Part shown: positions 22,746-33,631 of the stretch, one piece after another | Layout: every line of letters starts with the position of its first letter | Position numbering within the stretch: position 1 is the stretch's first letter | Assembly: GCA_022497145.1 (NCBI GenBank) | Contig: MU385937.1 | Coordinates: forward strand, 1-64,000 | Length of the DNA: 64,000 nt | Direction: 5' to 3' | From: Rostrohypoxylon terebratum | Taxonomy: Eukaryota > Ascomycota > Sordariomycetes > Xylariales > Hypoxylaceae | Made by a program: the position numbers and the translations under genes | Notes under the pieces: model-generated | What the model saw: only the letters and a program-made list of their open reading frames with translations | Database searches by the model: none | What the model was told of the DNA's origin: nothing

Positions 22746-24617
22746 CTAGGTTTCCGGCGGATACACGATGATCTTATCAAGATCCGCTCCCTTATAGTGA
22801 AACCCGTTATACAGTCCACCCACTGTGATGGTATTCTTCGATCCCTTCGCCAATGTTAGTTGAAGCGGTGTCGACAGGATGATGCCCTTGTGCGTGTCCC
22901 TCTGGAATAGTGTTTCCACATTCTCCGTATCTCCATTTACGACAACACTGCTAATACGACGTAGTTGCCATGATCCGCCAATTCGGTCAGGGCTTCCACC
23001 AGCTGTCCAAGTACCTGGTTAGCGATTGGAGGTTAAGAAGAAAGTTAGACTGCTTTGACTCACGTTGATCCCCAAAACCCATATCATCGATATCTTCTCA
23101 CGGTCAGAATGCAGCTAATATAGTCATCCACAGGTTACTCACTCTGATAGTAGAAGGAAACCCATTGAGGCTTGCCTGTTCCCACTATATTATGGAATGT
23201 GACAGTGCTGTCATTCCCTTCGATTCCCGTCACAATAGTACCGCCGCTAGCGAAATTCTACGAAACGCATCGTATTAGTGACACTATTCATATTTTCAGA
23301 TTAGGCGGAACGTACGGCTTCTTGCTTGAAAGCGGCCCCATTGACCGTCGCGTCTTTCGCATAATACTCTTTGCCCTTGACAGGACGCCAGTCTGCCGTT
23401 TTGCTACATTGAGTTTCATATTAGCAACATTGCGCATAGAGTATCCGAGTAATTGTTAAATGACTTACACGTCCAGATCGTATACATCGTGCCATTCTAA
23501 CTCGAGCGTTTTCTTTTTGTCGTCGATTGCCATCGGCAACCAGATATACCGGCTTTCCCAAATCGAGTTCGAGTCCCACTGGTCACCTAGATAAAGGTAT
23601 GTCGTCTTTCTACGACCGTTGATTCTTAAGGTGAAGCCGGACTGGGAGTTGAAGGTCCTCGTATTGAGCGGAGCAACGATCCAAGGCTGACTCCACGGCC
23701 CGCTCAAGCTGTCAGCACGGAAACAAACGACATCTTGGAGTCGTTGTTAGCAAGAAACGGCGATCGTCTTTCTGAATCATCCTACTCACTGTTTGGTCTG
23801 TATCCTGTCTTGTGGCTCATCAGAGCATAATAGCTTTTGTCTGTCTGGATGATGGTTGGGGCTTCGAGATCATACTTGTCAAATCGATGAACGACTTGAT
23901 CGAGCGCAGTAACTCCCTTGTCATAGGAAGAGATGTATACATCTCTACCCTCGACGCTATCACCGTTGGAATATAAAGCATAAGATCGGCCGTCCTTATA
24001 GTCGGTAAAGAGACCAAAGTCCTGCGACCAATTTCCGAGGGGAGCCGTGGCGTTCACCAAAGTGTAAGGCCCAGCGATCGTATCCGCCGTCGCGAAGCCT
24101 TGGAGAAGAAGGCCATAACTGGAGTTATCGGCATGCCACCACATCTATCACTCCAGCGTCAATTTTCATGATCACATCTTGAGGCAATTAGGGGTCACCC
24201 ACGTGATACTGTCCCGTCGACTCGCTCTTAACGACTTTCGGTCGTTGGATGATATTCTTTGAGGAAATGTAAGGGTCTCCCTCGACCGGCTCTACACTTT
24301 TCGTCAGTATACCGATTATAATCGTCACCTTTTGCTCAATTGGCCCACTTACCTAGAGCAAGGCCATGGGATGTCCACGTCGCGAGATCCGGAGAGCTGT
24401 AAACGGCTACCCCACCACCTTCAGGATGATCCTGCGTCTTGTACTCCCCGAACAACCAGAACGTCCCGTTATCGAAGAGAACACTTCCGGCGTGGGCGTT
24501 CACCAGACTGCCGTCAGTCGCGCGCCACCGAGCTCCAGGTACGATGTACTTCCCCTGTGCTACAGCTGCACTTAACAGTAGTAAGCCGGATGAGAACCAC
24601 ATTTTCGGACCGAGCAT
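22746..24617 (-). CDS. Secreted GH43 exo-beta-1,3-galactanase-like enzyme
   Basis: I model eight exons, complement(24353..24617, 24203..24291, 23790..24144, 23469..23733, 23316..23403, 23143..23257, 23064..23096, 22746..23014), giving 492 aa. All seven introns (46-65 nt) are GT-AG and every junction keeps phase. Met1 (24617) and Met6 (24602) both precede a signal peptide (WFSSGLLLLSAAVAQ). The catalytic domain resembles GH43 galactan 1,3-beta-galactosidases: NAHAGSVLFDNGTFW, QRPKV..G.YHMWWHAD, and YDLEAPTI, whose Glu212 is the likely general acid. The C-terminal part (exons 5-8) looks like a CBM35-type carbohydrate-binding module (QWVSFYYQ..DDMGFGDQ..GGSPDRIGG..WQLRRISSV and GLYNGF.YKGADLDKIIVYPP). 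It would release galactose from arabinogalactan side chains. Exon 7 is a 33-nt micro-exon. The sugar porter lies immediately upstream on the same strand. Confidence 0.88.
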
Positions 24618-25025
24618 GGCTTTTTTCTTCTTCGCGACGCGTACACGACACGGGTGGTACCTCTGACGATCTCGGTGTGCATCGTCTTCACCACCCGAGG
24701 TTTATAAGTTACCTGCCAAGAAAGGGGCTTCGGGGTAATTTCTCCGCATCGCTACATCAGCCCCCGTTAAATTTGGCGTTTCCGGCTAGGGTAATGGGGG
24801 GTTTCTCCAATTCCAAGTCTTGGCAAAAAAGTTAGAGCTCTTAATAGTTATTTTATGTTGCCATATTGGGTCACAAGACGTGCGAATTAGGCCATCGGAT
24901 TCCAGTTCTAGACTTTGTAGGACTGGGATTTGATAGGTTGGTCATCTAGTTTTATGTCAACAAGCTTGGAAAGCCATCTTTTTCTGCCGTTCCATTTACG
25001 CGGGGCTCAACAACAAGACCTCGAC
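24618..25025. other. GH43 promoter region
   Basis: About 0.4 kb between the sugar-porter stop and the GH43 start, both genes on the minus strand. The GH43 TATA box is the only element recognised. Confidence 0.45.
24701..24706 (-). promoter_or_regulatory. TATA box of GH43 gene
   Basis: TATAAA on the minus strand, 84 bp upstream of the first ATG of the GH43 gene. Motif and spacing fit a core promoter. Confidence 0.45.
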
Positions 25026-27100
25026 TTATTCAGACTTAATAAGTTGCTGCTCGACCGCGCCGACATCTATCGTGGCCTGTCCCGTCATGATCATTTCTAC
25101 ATCTGGAACAGAGGAATGTTTCTCGCCGTCGAAAATCGCGTCTATCTCTTCCAATGTCCGTCCCTTCGTCTCAATCCAAAACACGATCTTGAAAGCACGG
25201 TTAGCAACATGAAATAGTTCAGAATTCCAGATACGTACGATGAGTACCAAGACAACAATATCCCACGAGCCGTTGATCATGTACATTTTCCAACCGATGT
25301 TTGTTAGGCCGATAGGCATGACGTACACCAACACGCACCTAGCAGATTTTATCAGCGTTTATGTAGCGCTTTGGAATTTTGGCATTTCAAAACATACGCG
25401 AGTAGATTTAATGACAAGGCTGAGAAAGCCAAGCCATTCGCTCGGATTGAGTACTATTGCACATCATTAGCAACATCCCTGGGGACCTCTTCTACACAGT
25501 ATCCCGAAATTGGGAGGACGAACTATTAAAAATGTCAGCACGTTTTAGTAGAAGATAGGGGTCATTACTAGGAGGTACATACCCGAGAATACTTCTGGCG
25601 GGTACAAGTACAATAGAGGAGTCCATGCAAGTGAGTATGCCCCTTGGAAGAGGAAGATCACAGCCACATTTCCGTAGACAAGACTTTTAGAAGCACCCGA
25701 AGGGTTATCCCCATAAAGCTTAGTCAAACCTCCAATCACGAACAGGAATATGATGAGGAGAGTCTGAGAAACAATCGCCGTAGGTTTCCTGCCAGCTTTA
25801 CCGGAAAGGTACGACCCTGCAAGACTGCATACGAAACAGAAGACATTCAGGACAACGTTCTGTTCGGCATCAGCATCAGCACCATCTCGACCAATTCTTA
25901 TTGGTGGGGCGGGCCACTTACAGCCTTGAGTTGATCATTCGTATCGGAAATACCTGCCATCGTCAATTCGTTATTAAGATAATAGGATGCGATAATGTTG
26001 CCAGCTATGCAGGAGAAAGGTCCGGCTGACATTCCGATGAGCAGGCGTTTCCTTGCGACCGGGGTTTTGAATATCTCTTTCGGACTCATTGTTCGACCTT
26101 CCTTCTTCTCCCACTCAAGCGCATCAAGAATTTCCTTATAGATGGCGATTGCAACAGGGTCCGTTAGATCGCCGTTGGTGTTCGTTTGAGCAACTGAGGT
26201 CCGCGCGTAATCAAAATAGCCTTCGTGGACTAGCCATCTCGGCGATTCAGGCCTGGTATACAAGTCAGGGCTATGCAGATAACTCCAATGCGAGTATCGG
26301 GGCTTACACAAAAGGCAAGATGACAATGCAAAGTACGGAAAATATTCCCTGGATCAAGGATGGTGCCCTCCACGCCCACTAAGCCTCCATCAGCCATACG
26401 CGAATCTGAAGAAGTCCTCTTAATCTTACCGTTGATTGCCATTGTCCGGTTCCAAGAGTTATCCCGGCAGCAATGAGAGCGCCGACGCTAGAGGAAGCCG
26501 GTCAGCTTTGGAAGTGACGGGAATGGTTTCGGACTTGGCTGGAATTGCCCACTGACTAATAGAAATCATTCAATAGTCCGACGCCCCAGGTACGCCACCG
26601 GCTAGGGAATGCCTCAGATAAGTACACACCGGAAGAGACACCGGAGATGGCACTTCCAAAGCCCAGAACGATGCGGCCTACGACAAACATAGCAATGTTC
26701 TGTGCAGCAGTCTGGATCACAACACCGACCAGTGTGAAAACTGAAGACCAAAAGATAGTTGGTCGGCGACCCCACGAGTCCGTCAACACTCCGGATATGA
26801 GAGTTCCAAAAGTGCAGCCGATGAAAACAGAAGCTGTATTCAACCCAGTTGTAGCCGGAGTCAATTGAAAATAGTCCGTGTAACTGGGTAGGATGTTCAG
26901 CCCGTTAAGCATTGAGCCATCATAACCGCCAGTCTTTTCGCGAGGGATATCAGCGACAATTACCCATTGCATTTACAGGTGGGAATTATGCTTACAGCTG
27001 ACTGAACGGTCGAGCAGAATAGCAACAAGAACGACAGAGTCAATGTCGACTCCGGCACCCATGCCGGCAGCCATGTTCCTGTCGGCGTTCGTTTCAGCAT
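25026..27100 (-). CDS. MFS sugar porter with a one-base frame problem
   Basis: I model nine exons, complement(26996..27100, 26557..26933, 26430..26487, 26308..26378, 25922..26252, 25583..25859, 25398..25453, 25239..25338, 25026..25187), giving about 511 aa. It is an H+-coupled sugar transporter of the plasma membrane with 12 TM segments. Motifs in order are GYDGSMLNG (TM1), DSWGRRPT, PESPRWLVHEG (sugar-porter signature), LYLYPPEV and ETKGRTLEEID near the C-terminus. The start at 27100 uses a frame different from the longest local one and gives a convincing TM1 (LSFLLLFCSTVQSATGGYDG). All junctions keep frame except exon 6/7. There the GTATGT donor lies one base too far (TCG G|GTATGT), so the spliced CDS is 1537 nt. 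A weak donor after PPE (25592) would be in frame but drop three residues. Its placement beside the GH43 gene suggests uptake of the released sugar. Confidence 0.85.
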
Positions 27101-27793
27101 CGTGTAGGGTGACCCCTCTCTTCACGCCAATCTTACGAATTTGAGTGGGATGTGGGATGGGACGCGACAAGCCGGCAAGGTATTAAACAGAGGATCTACG
27201 GGGAAAAAAAATATGCACAGAAAAGCCACAGCGGAGTTTCGCTATCTTATTATCTCGCACAGATCTTTGTCCAATCCATGGGTATTAGCGGTGTGAACAA
27301 ACAGACCGGGGACATGATAGATAAGAACGGTCACATCGAGCCGATCTCCAAATCTCGTCCGCCTTCGTCGGGTTTGGGAGGATTCGACCTAGTACTAAGT
27401 GCGAGTTGAGAGATGAAATTGGATGGTTGATCCCGATTCCCCTCAACGTTACACCCGCGACCTGCATAGATACCCCTACATTAGGAGGGGTCATGTGATA
27501 GCGCTGAGATAGGATGGTGATAAGGGGAGAAACCCGACTCCAGCTCTGAACGGGACTGTGACGCTGCGCCATGCTGACTAAAGAAAGCCACCCCCTTATT
27601 AAGCAAGCCACACATACTATGTTGTACAATTATCATCGATGACCAGAATTCCATTTTATTATCTCACACATCTATATCTAGGGCCTAGGAAGGTATGTTT
27701 TATGTAGACTTGGATTGCCAGACCGTCGGTACCTCTATATATGCCGTTTGTATAACCAACCGTTGAACCAAAATCACCATGCAGAACGCTGTA
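27101..27793. other. Intergenic, sugar-porter promoter
   Basis: Spacer between the MFS drug-type transporter (3' end) and the sugar-porter start, both minus strand. Short frames only, and no RNA signal. Confidence 0.45.
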
Positions 27794-29971
27794 TCACGCA
27801 GTTGTCTCATCTTTAATAGCCAGAGAGGGCGCTTCCGTAGCACTAGGTCCAGCCACACCTTTTTCCAAGTCTTCCACGCCTGTTTTATCACTATTCTGCT
27901 TTACCAATGCCGACTTGCTAGCATTCTCTTCACGCCTCGCTTTCCGCCTCTGCGCTTTCTCGACCCGGCGCTCGTTCTTCTCTTGATCTTCCCTCATCTG
28001 TCGAATGACAGGGCTCTTAGCGCGGATCTTCTCGCCGTAACGGTAGAATACTAGAGGGATAGGAATCATCGCCGCTTCTAACAAGCCGAGGAGCGTGCCC
28101 GCCCATTGCGGTGTGAGGGTTTCGTACATCGAGGGTCCGGCAAGAGGGAGAGTGGCACCGAAGATAGAACGGGTGACTGCATTCCCCGCCAACGCCGAAG
28201 CGGCGTAAATGCCGTACGCGCCGGCTAGGTAGTTAGACCCATATATGAAACTAAGAGCGTTACCGCATCCAAAGGGAATGCCGAAGGCGATGGGGATTGC
28301 CCAATGGATTGTCCCGGGGAGACATGTCCAGCTGAAAATCAACTGCCCCACGGGACATAAGATACTTCCGATAATCATGACACGCGCGGTCGCCTCCGGG
28401 GGTACCCTTCCGGTCACGGGGTCTTTTGGGTGCGTGTTGATGATCTTGCGCCAGAGGGGCTCGCCGAGAATCGCAATCATGGATCCAATGCCTATCCCGA
28501 CAAAGGCTAGACCGGAGATACCAGGGCTCCAACCACGGTGCTCGGAGAATACGATAGGATACGCAACGAAGCACAGGTATAGGATTCCATAGATGAGAGA
28601 TATCCTAGTATGACGGGTTAGTGGGAAACATCACGAGCTACTATGATAAGGATGTGTGCGTACCAAACGTTGAAGAACCACAGGATAGGTTCCTTGAAGG
28701 AAAGCGCAAATGGCCGCAGTAAGTTGATTTTTAAAAGGGCAGTTGTTGACAGCTTCACGTCGTAGCGACACCACCATCGCTCATCTTCCGTTTCCTTACG
28801 TATACGCGCCGTCTTTTTCCTAAGAATGATCGGCGCGTACGTCTCTTTAGGAAATATCATGGTGGCCGTGCCAACACCTGCGAGAATCAGAACCAGCCAG
28901 TTATCCCACCGCCAACCGAGGTACTGGTATACGAATCCGCCAATGACTGGCCCGCTTCATGATAGGAAAAGGTTAGTAGTTAGATTCTTCTTAAGGGGAG
29001 GGAAAAAGGGCTTTTCATGTTACGTACGTGACAGGTCCATTCAACGGTGCGATCGACCACAAACTTAGGATCATAGCACTGGTTAAGGAGGATGTTAGCT
29101 AATATTCGATTCTAACCTCAGATATACCAAGTATTGTTTCCGACATACTATTTCTATGTTAGCCACTATGTTGAAACTCAAGGGGATCACATGACTCGTT
29201 CATATACTCACCCGAGTTTGTTCAGTCGATATGTCAACGACTGTGCCTGCACTATTGGTAACCATACAAGCTCCAAATAACGCCCTGTGACTCTTCTTAG
29301 CAGATACATACCTATGAAGAGTCGACATTATTCATAACCTACCCGAAGAACCTAACCACTATGATTTCGGCCAATGATGTCGCCAAACAACATGGTATAA
29401 CCAGTATTGTAAAGCATATCATGCAGAAAATGTAGACTGGCCGACGACCATACAACTCGCTCACCGGTGCGACGAGCAGACTTCCAGCCGCAAGACCAAG
29501 AAGATAGGTCGTAATGCCAAGCGTCGCGACGGTCGTGGAGACTCCAAACTCTACCACCAAACCGGGAATGGCCGCACTATAGCTAGTACTATAGAAGACA
29601 ACAACCCAGGAGGTAAATGATATGGAGAAGACGATCAATCCCCGGTACCATGACGACCAGTTTCGTGGGTTCTCCGGGTCATCATCGTCGAACACGACCT
29701 CAAAATCCGGCGGGCGCGATGCCGAGCTTCCGATACTCGTGGTCGTATTTATGTGAGCTATCTCCTCAAACGTCTCCTCGCCGGGAGAGAGTGCTAATTC
29801 AAGAGGTGATAGGGGATCACTGTCGTCGGAGGCATTCGATGCACGGCTTTGGCGACTACGTCGACCTTGGCTCTTCTCCTGCTCTAGGGAGTCCTCACGT
29901 GAGGTCATATCGCGGGTCTCGGCCATTTCGGACTCCCCTTTGTCGTCGCCAAGCCCCTTCTCCGGATCCAT
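27794..29971 (-). CDS. DHA1-type MFS transporter (multidrug-resistance-like)
   Basis: Exons: complement(29343..29971, 29212..29284, [29128..29147], 29028..29078, 28664..28954, 27794..28604). It is a 12-TM efflux-type transporter of the fungal fluconazole-resistance/polyamine-like group. The cytosolic N-tail is long, acidic and Ser-rich (about 107 residues) and ends in DDDDPENPRNWSSWYRG, typical of this group. Other motifs are SELYGRRPVYIF (loop 2-3), IAPLNGPVTGPVIGGFV..QYLGWRWDNW and SEHRGWSPGISGLAFVG. The C-tail is highly charged. Without the bracketed 20-nt micro-exon the CDS is 1855 nt and one base out of frame. With it the CDS is 1875 nt (624 aa). The micro-exon is flanked by GT-AG introns of 64 and 49 nt, each with a GCTAAC branch site, but it would insert seven residues at a place where relatives have none as far as I recall. 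The transported compound is unknown. Confidence 0.85.
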
Positions 29972-30117
29972 CAGGTCCGTTCGTGGGTCTAGTTGGCCGG
30001 CGGCGAACTGGTGGTTGCGCGGGACGGCAAACGGAATCTCTCAGTACAAGCAGACTAACTAATTCGCGTCAATAAAAGGCTTTCGGCAATACTTTGAAAT
30101 GACGCATGAAGCCACTT

Positions 30118-30149
<32 letters not shown>

Positions 30150-33100
30150 CAAGGTTTGGAGTGAATTGGAGATCTCATGAAAATGAGTCAAGTCGAAACA
30201 GCCAGCATAAGCCAAAAATTATTTGCCGTATTATTCATAAACGCCTATCACCGTAGCACTAAGACCATTCTAGGTAATTGGAATCGAGAATTTCCCTAGG
30301 ATATTAGGCTTCGCATGCGCGGCACGTATTAATAATCTTCGGAGGCATAGAAGCTTTGGATAGACGAAAAAACTGCGACGTCAGCTAACTACCCCTGCCA
30401 TTTGGAGAGACGAGAAAATATCAGCATTACTACAAAACCAGCAAGGTCATATCACCTCATTGGCTCCCCGGCTTTGCTATAGGTCTGATATTTGCGATCA
30501 ACCATGCGGCCAAAGCAGCCCCGTCATATTAGACGGCAGATCGCGGGCGGAAGAATCCCCATTACACCCTCCACCTTTTATCCACCCCTGCCAGTCACAG
30601 TAGCTGTCGCGAAGAAAGAGCCGAAAAGCGCGAGCGGGTGTGGGTAACACTTATCTCCGTCCTTCTTTAAGTTTTTCGTTTGTCACGGAAAATGATATTG
30701 TCGGTGATTTTTCTTTCAGCTCAGCTCTCTCGCAGAAAAATCCTTTGTCAAATTAATTCGCGAATACCACCCCTTCGTGGACTTTTGCTAGAATACCACC
30801 TTGATTGCGGGAAAAGCTATTGGAAAAGCTAGTACCTATAGATGCTACGTAATCTCATCTTATCTCGATATACGCTAACGCTTCAAAGGGAAGGTCGATG
30901 AGGAGCTCCACGGAGGCACGAATATACTAGTGAGAGACGGTTGGGACACGCGGCGAGGAACGCCATTTCATGCATCCAACGTCTAATAAGTATCCGCCGT
31001 CGCTTTCCCTTCCGTCGAAGCATCCTTCTTCACTTCCGAGATGACAGAGCGCTAGGCGCTAGGCGCTAGGTTTACCGAAAGAATTGCCAGAAATTGTTTA
31101 ATCATCGCAGAGAAGATTCTTGCCTCGGCTAAAGCCCGTCGTCGGTTGGGATTTTTGTGATAGACCCACTTGCTGAGTTAAAAAGGTGCAATGGAGATCT
31201 AGACGATATCAGCTCAAAGACTGAATGATAGGACGATGATGTTGATACTAGGAGTACCGTATGACCCCAGATCTTGGTTTTCATGAGTTCTACAAGGTTC
31301 ATAGTTTATGCGAAAGGTAGATATGACATATTCTCACGTTAAAAAATTTCGACGAAGAAAAGAAGTACAAATGACATGCGAAGACCTTTGTTAGATTATG
31401 GGGTAGAGACTCCTGGAGCAATCATTCTCAATCCAATAATTGAATATGAGGCTTCCAGTGGTGTCTACGTAGTAACCCACTGCTGGTTGAGTATTCCAAG
31501 GTTATCGGTCATCCGTGGATACCTAGTAGGTATTACCTACCTAGGTAGTTGAGTTACCAGGTGCTTACCAAGGGAGTTTCGCCGTCTTAATTCTCACATG
31601 AGACTCTGAACTATCGCTTGTGTAACAATATGCCTATATTTATAATGTGGTTTTGTAAGGGGTGTCATAGACTCTGTATTACGACCCAATTCTTGTTGAG
31701 GACTTGATGGGAGGGACATACCAACTCTAGGATGACTAGTATGCTAAAGAATGACACTTACTGGTGTGGCATATAGCCCGCGTGATTTCACAAGATAGGC
31801 AAACAGGTAAGTAGCCAGTAGCCGTTGTCGAGACGTACGTGTAACAATTATCAACGAATTAGGACCAAGACTACCGAATTGTTGGGTTTGAGGGAAAGTT
31901 TCAGTGAAACAACTTAACCCCTTGAATCATGAATGCTTGAAGCAGTTCCTTAGTCACAGTAGTGATAATATCTGGAACGCCTGCCTTATCTCGATGTAGG
32001 TAGTTTAGTTGCGATATGACGAAAAGACTCTTACAGAGGTCGTTACTCAAACTATTGGGGTAACCTTTATGAAGCAGGATCTCACAATCGGGATCGGGGT
32101 CTCAAATATGATATACTCGTCCCAAAGTAGAAAAGTAATCCAGCTACGTGGAGTCGTGGACACGTATACCTACTACCTACTATGTATGTACCTTAGTATG
32201 AACACAGCATCATCCACGAAGGGGGTGACCACCCAATGTCAGTGTGAAGTCAAGAAGTACAACATGGACTACGGCAGCATGGCAATATTAACTGGTCTTT
32301 ACTCCTCAATCGGCTCCGGAACCCCGCATCCGCAGCTCGTTCCCGATCCTTTTCGGGAGTATGTCAAGCCCTGGCACAGGACGTGGCAACGCCACGGTGC
32401 CTTCTGACCAGTAATTGAGTGCATGTCTCAGCCCTCAGCTTTCCAGAAATGCTAGACATGCATATGCACCAGGTAATAATACCCACCACGATCGTTCACC
32501 AAGTCCCGGACAATATCGGATCAGATGAGCTTAGTCAACTCTTGTATTTACTATGTACTTCCGTTATCCGATCCGATCCGAGTCGCCGACCCGAACGGTG
32601 TCCTTCCGTGAACTCGATATTGATGTCTGCGATTTTGCCTTTTGCCTCGAGGGACCGCTGCCTATTTGAATTAGGCAGAGTCGATCAATGCTTCGTTCAG
32701 AGGCGAAATATACACTGTAGATCATTGCTTCGGCTGTGGCGGAGATGAGCGTTGGTTCATGTTGATCACTACCTATCCTAATATGACTCACGGAGGTCCA
32801 AGCACATTACGTGGTTGATAAATCATTCTAGGCGTCTTCTACATAAACTATGATTTAATAACCGTGCCTGCTCTGTTGAATAGCGACAAGTTTTATGATA
32901 TTTATTGCTCACATTTACGCATATTCAACGTTCATAATTACCTAAGTCAGTGCTGATATCCATGGCTACCAACCACTTAGCCACCTGAAACTTAGGTCCC
33001 GAGTGCCTTTAGCTTGTTGATGTCAGAATAATGCCTAAAGCCACTCAACGTTCTCGTCGCTAGGACAACGTAACGCACTATGTTACTCGTGTATCGCGTT

Positions 33101-33631
33101 ACTTTCCCGTCTCTGGCGTTCTCTCGATGGCAATAAGCAATTAACCAGACAGCGTTTTTTTGTCTTGGATATTTCATCAAAAAAGGAGAAGAATTCGATC
33201 AATTGGAGAGAATAGGAGAAATGGGGAACGGGTGGCCTAAGAACGCCCCTGGCCCCCTTGCAAAACAACAATTGATTGGCTCACATTGATCCTCACTTCT
33301 CAGATCGCGGGGCATTCTGGAGTTATGCCATGTTCCACGATAGGAAATGTGTAAACAATGCATACAGCGAGCGGATCATCCCCACTAGGTGAACCACAAT
33401 GACGGTATGCTTGTTTACCTATAGCCCTGGAGGTGACCAAGACGCGACCTTTAAAAGGGTTTTACGTGCTGATAAAACATCCTATTGGACTTGCATATAT
33501 TCCACTGCATTTGACGAATCGAGGAAGTTTGTAAGCTTACCTAGGACCTAGGTCATAGAAGTACCGGCATTAGCATCGCGTTACTAGTTTGTCCTCTGAG
33601 AAGGCAAACTACCTATTATCACAACTACGAG
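29972..33631. other. Intergenic, 3.7 kb without supported gene
   Basis: No gene is supported. Features seen are a 28-A homopolymer at 30122-30149, a three-fold GGCGCTAGGCGCTAGG-type repeat near 31051-31070, and CCTAGG/GGTAGG repeats near 31520-31555 and 33538-33555. Frames up to 132 codons (32009-32407) lack coding character. Confidence 0.5.
30122..30149 (+). repeat. 28-base poly-A homopolymer
   Basis: An uninterrupted run of A about 150 bp upstream of the MFS transporter start. It could be a retroposition scar or simple slippage. No poly-A-tailed element is recognisable next to it. Confidence 0.8.

Noticed and set aside
30122..30149. Poly-A run as the end of a retrotransposon
   Set aside because: No reverse-transcriptase remnant or target-site duplication is visible next to it.
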